Positions 62,435 through 64,000 of a stretch of DNA of 64,000 nucleotides are shown here, one piece after another (positions within the stretch are counted from its first letter, which is position 1; every line of letters starts with the position of its first letter). The position numbers and the translations under genes were made by a program. The notes beneath the pieces are model-generated. The model made no database searches and was not told the origin of the DNA. It was given only the letters and a program-made list of their open reading frames with translations. Origin of the DNA: Costus lasius. Lineage: Eukaryota; Streptophyta; Magnoliopsida; Zingiberales; Costaceae. The stretch covers positions 72,692,556 through 72,756,555 of the forward strand of contig CM050449.1 of NCBI GenBank assembly GCA_027563935.2. The letters are read 5' to 3'.

Positions 62435-62465
62435 TTGTGTCCAGCGAGGGCTGGATACAACACAA
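62435..62465 (-). promoter_or_regulatory. Leader stem-loop HP2 of element G
   Basis: Outer stem TTGTG with CACAA, bulge TACAA, inner stem TCCAGC with GCTGGA (perfect), loop GAGG (plus-strand bases). The F outer stem at the same place is TTTCATG with CATGAAA. Confidence 0.72.
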
Positions 62466-62650
62466 AACCCTATCCTCTCAACAGCTGCCTCTAGTAATTC
62501 ATCATGTCAATGACATATGAAAAACTAGTCAAGTCTGGTCCTAACCGTTATGCCCAGGGCCAACAAATTTCCTTGCGAAGGCACGTCCTGGTTAAAACTG
62601 GACTGGGGAAATCATTGTCACCACACACCTTCTAAAGATAAGTGGGTGTG

Positions 62651-62666
62651 TCCCACGAGGGTGGGA
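62651..62666 (-). promoter_or_regulatory. Leader stem-loop HP3 of element G
   Basis: TCCCAC, loop GAGG, GTGGGA on the plus strand; identical to F. Confidence 0.6.
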
Positions 62667-63663
62667 AACAGTTCACAACACCACCGATCGATAGTTTGAT
62701 GAGGGCTACGCGTTAGAAGGCTATCGACTTGATATTGTATTGAGAGTTTTTGCATGTTTGTTTTATTCTTTTCTAGCATGCAGTTTTCCTATGGTTATGG
62801 CAGCAAAGGAAAAACATCACAGGCATGCTATGGACAAAATAATAAACCATCACATGCATGCTATTTTGGTCGATATGGTCATAGCCCTTTTCATACACAT
62901 AACTTGTCACGAGCCATGTGACATGTTATTGTGCATCCAAGGGTTGCGAGTCCCTGAAGCAAATCAGCCCATGCCAGAAGCCGAAAGCAAGTGTCCTTCC
63001 TTCAGCCGCAAGTCCATCACCAAGCTTCCAAAGCTGGCGCCACTCTGATATCGGTTGAAGAAGACACCTTGTTGTCTTTGATGAACCTTAACCTATCTCA
63101 TGTAAACAATTCTACATCTATTCTAAGGAAAGATGAAAATTTTACATCAAGAAGGGGGAGAACCACACGCAGGTGGTAGAAAGATTTTACAAGCATTCAT
63201 CACAGATGGAAACATGTTTCCATATCACAACACAGGAGGGCACTCGCTATGACCATATCAACCCATGGAAGAGACAAGTGGCGCATATATAAAATTTGAA
63301 AAAACCATAATAATCAAATTTTATCCCCTTATGCGCCAACTCCATTCAAAGCACTCTCTTTATCAAATTTATGCTAAAATTGGGATCAAGTTTCATGATG
63401 ATTTCATGGACCCTATCGGCTGGCAATTTTGTCAGATCAAGAGACCTGGCCAGTCCGAAGACACAATGCCCGTCCTACTTGACAAAACTACGTGTGCCTT
63501 TGGTCTTAAATCCATCATAAACACAATCCAATTTTTGGCCATAAAAATTGATGAAAGAAGTTTGGATGAAAGCGCCTTCTAGGTTAAACGCGCATGGATG
63601 AACGAAAAATTTTCCAAAAATTTTTCACAGAGGCAAACGTACACCTTGTGTTTCTCGCAAGTA

Positions 63664-63675
63664 GCTCTGATACCA
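63664..63675 (-). other. Primer binding site of element G
   Basis: TGGTATCAGAGC on the minus strand, a perfect match to the usual initiator tRNA-Met site, one base from the LTR. It is preserved although the coding region is ruined. Confidence 0.92.
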
Positions 63676-63676
63676 C

Positions 63677-64000
63677 TGTTAAGGAATGCCGGGTGTAATT
63701 TAAAATTTTGCAGTCCCAGGACGCAGCGGAAGAAGCATTACACCCGAAACACATTCCTATCCAAGGATCCATGCGAGAGAGAAGACACAAGGATGTGTTA
63801 GAGATGTGCCTCTTTTGCTTGTTTAGATGTCGAAGCCATGTTGAAGGCGCCCAAGTGTTCGCCCTCTACAAGTATCCACGCGTCGACTCCTTGATCGTCG
63901 CTCCCTTCCACGCTCGGTGCTAGCCTCGGGAAGAGAATCGAGCCTTAGGGTTCCTTCACTCTTCTTGTGCCACCTCCAAGGTTCATGCGCCAAGTGCAAG
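63677..64000 (-). mobile_element. Element G: 5' LTR, first 324 bp (runs off window)
   Basis: TGTTAAGGAATGCCGGG onward, co-linear with 27456-27779 with 8 substitutions and no indel. The rest, including the promoter, lies right of the window. Confidence 0.9.

Larger units (their letters stand above)
62151..63663 (-). other. Element G: 5' leader
   Basis: 1.5 kb, co-linear with the F leader. Stem-loops: HP1 62326-62341, HP2 62435-62465, HP3 62651-62666. The 63408-63510 stretch matches F near 23755-23860. There is no conserved ORF. Confidence 0.8.

Noticed and set aside
63045..63062. CTCTGATATCGGTTGAAG, resembling a PBS next to an LTR start
   Set aside because: No LTR follows: the sequence downstream continues the G leader, co-linear with F, and the true PBS is at 63664-63675.
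1..64000. Host genes, tRNA or rRNA genes, DNA transposons or Helitrons, and pararetrovirus insertions
   Set aside because: Every long stretch is assigned to an LTR retrotransposon by ends, coding motifs or alignment with another copy; I saw no tRNA cloverleaf, transposase, Rep/helicase, movement-protein or coat-protein motif.

Overview
The window is plant nuclear DNA made entirely of LTR retrotransposons nested in one another. I found no host gene, tRNA, rRNA or CRISPR array. Angela/BARE-like Ty1/copia elements with 1.7-2 kb LTRs, together with Ty3/gypsy chromoviruses with ~3 kb LTRs, suggest a large-genome flowering plant. A monocot is plausible, but the sequence does not prove it.

Element names used here. 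Copia family 1 (LTR reads TGTTGGGGTATGCCC...TTTCA in element sense): A, B, C, H, J and the partial copy J2. Copia family 2 (TGTTGGTGTWTATGCCC...GTTTCCCAACA): E, E2, F. Copia family 3: G. Gypsy family T: solo LTR S0 and complete element L. Gypsy family U: solo LTR S1 and fragment S2. The backbone is D, an old gypsy element read on the minus strand.

Nesting, left part: D (gag pieces 11260-16215) holds LTR fragment C (ends 11259); C holds B (5665-10667); B holds A (1-5664); A holds S0 (66-3331). D also holds the solo LTRs S1 (11656-13520) and E (14246-15555). Nesting, right part: D holds E2 (from 16216); E2 holds F (16542-26003) and S2 (26992-27455); S2 holds G (27456 to beyond 64000); G holds H (28658-37735) and the J/J2 tandem (38013-59438); J holds L (41619-52220). 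Boundaries come from TG...CA ends, PBS and PPT sites, and target-site duplications (TSDs): TGTTG, GTGGG, GTAGC, CCCTA exact; TTGGT/TTGAT and CCTAG/CCCAG with one change.

The elements range from very young (L: two LTR differences in 2.94 kb by eye) through young (H and J, ~0.7%) to older (F and G, ~2.5%). All recognisable gag-pol genes carry disabling lesions, mostly single nonsense mutations. L is nearest to intact: one early stop plus a short in-frame gap in RT.

The most interesting signals are: (1) three stem-loops in the 5' leader of copia families 1, 2 and 3, whose stems differ by compensatory changes while layout and loops stay fixed, as expected for a selected RNA element such as a packaging signal; (2) element G, whose LTRs are only ~2.5% apart but whose coding region is decayed beyond use, suggesting a non-autonomous element moved in trans that kept those stem-loops; (3) an LTR-internal-LTR-internal tandem (J/J2) cut off by a deletion.
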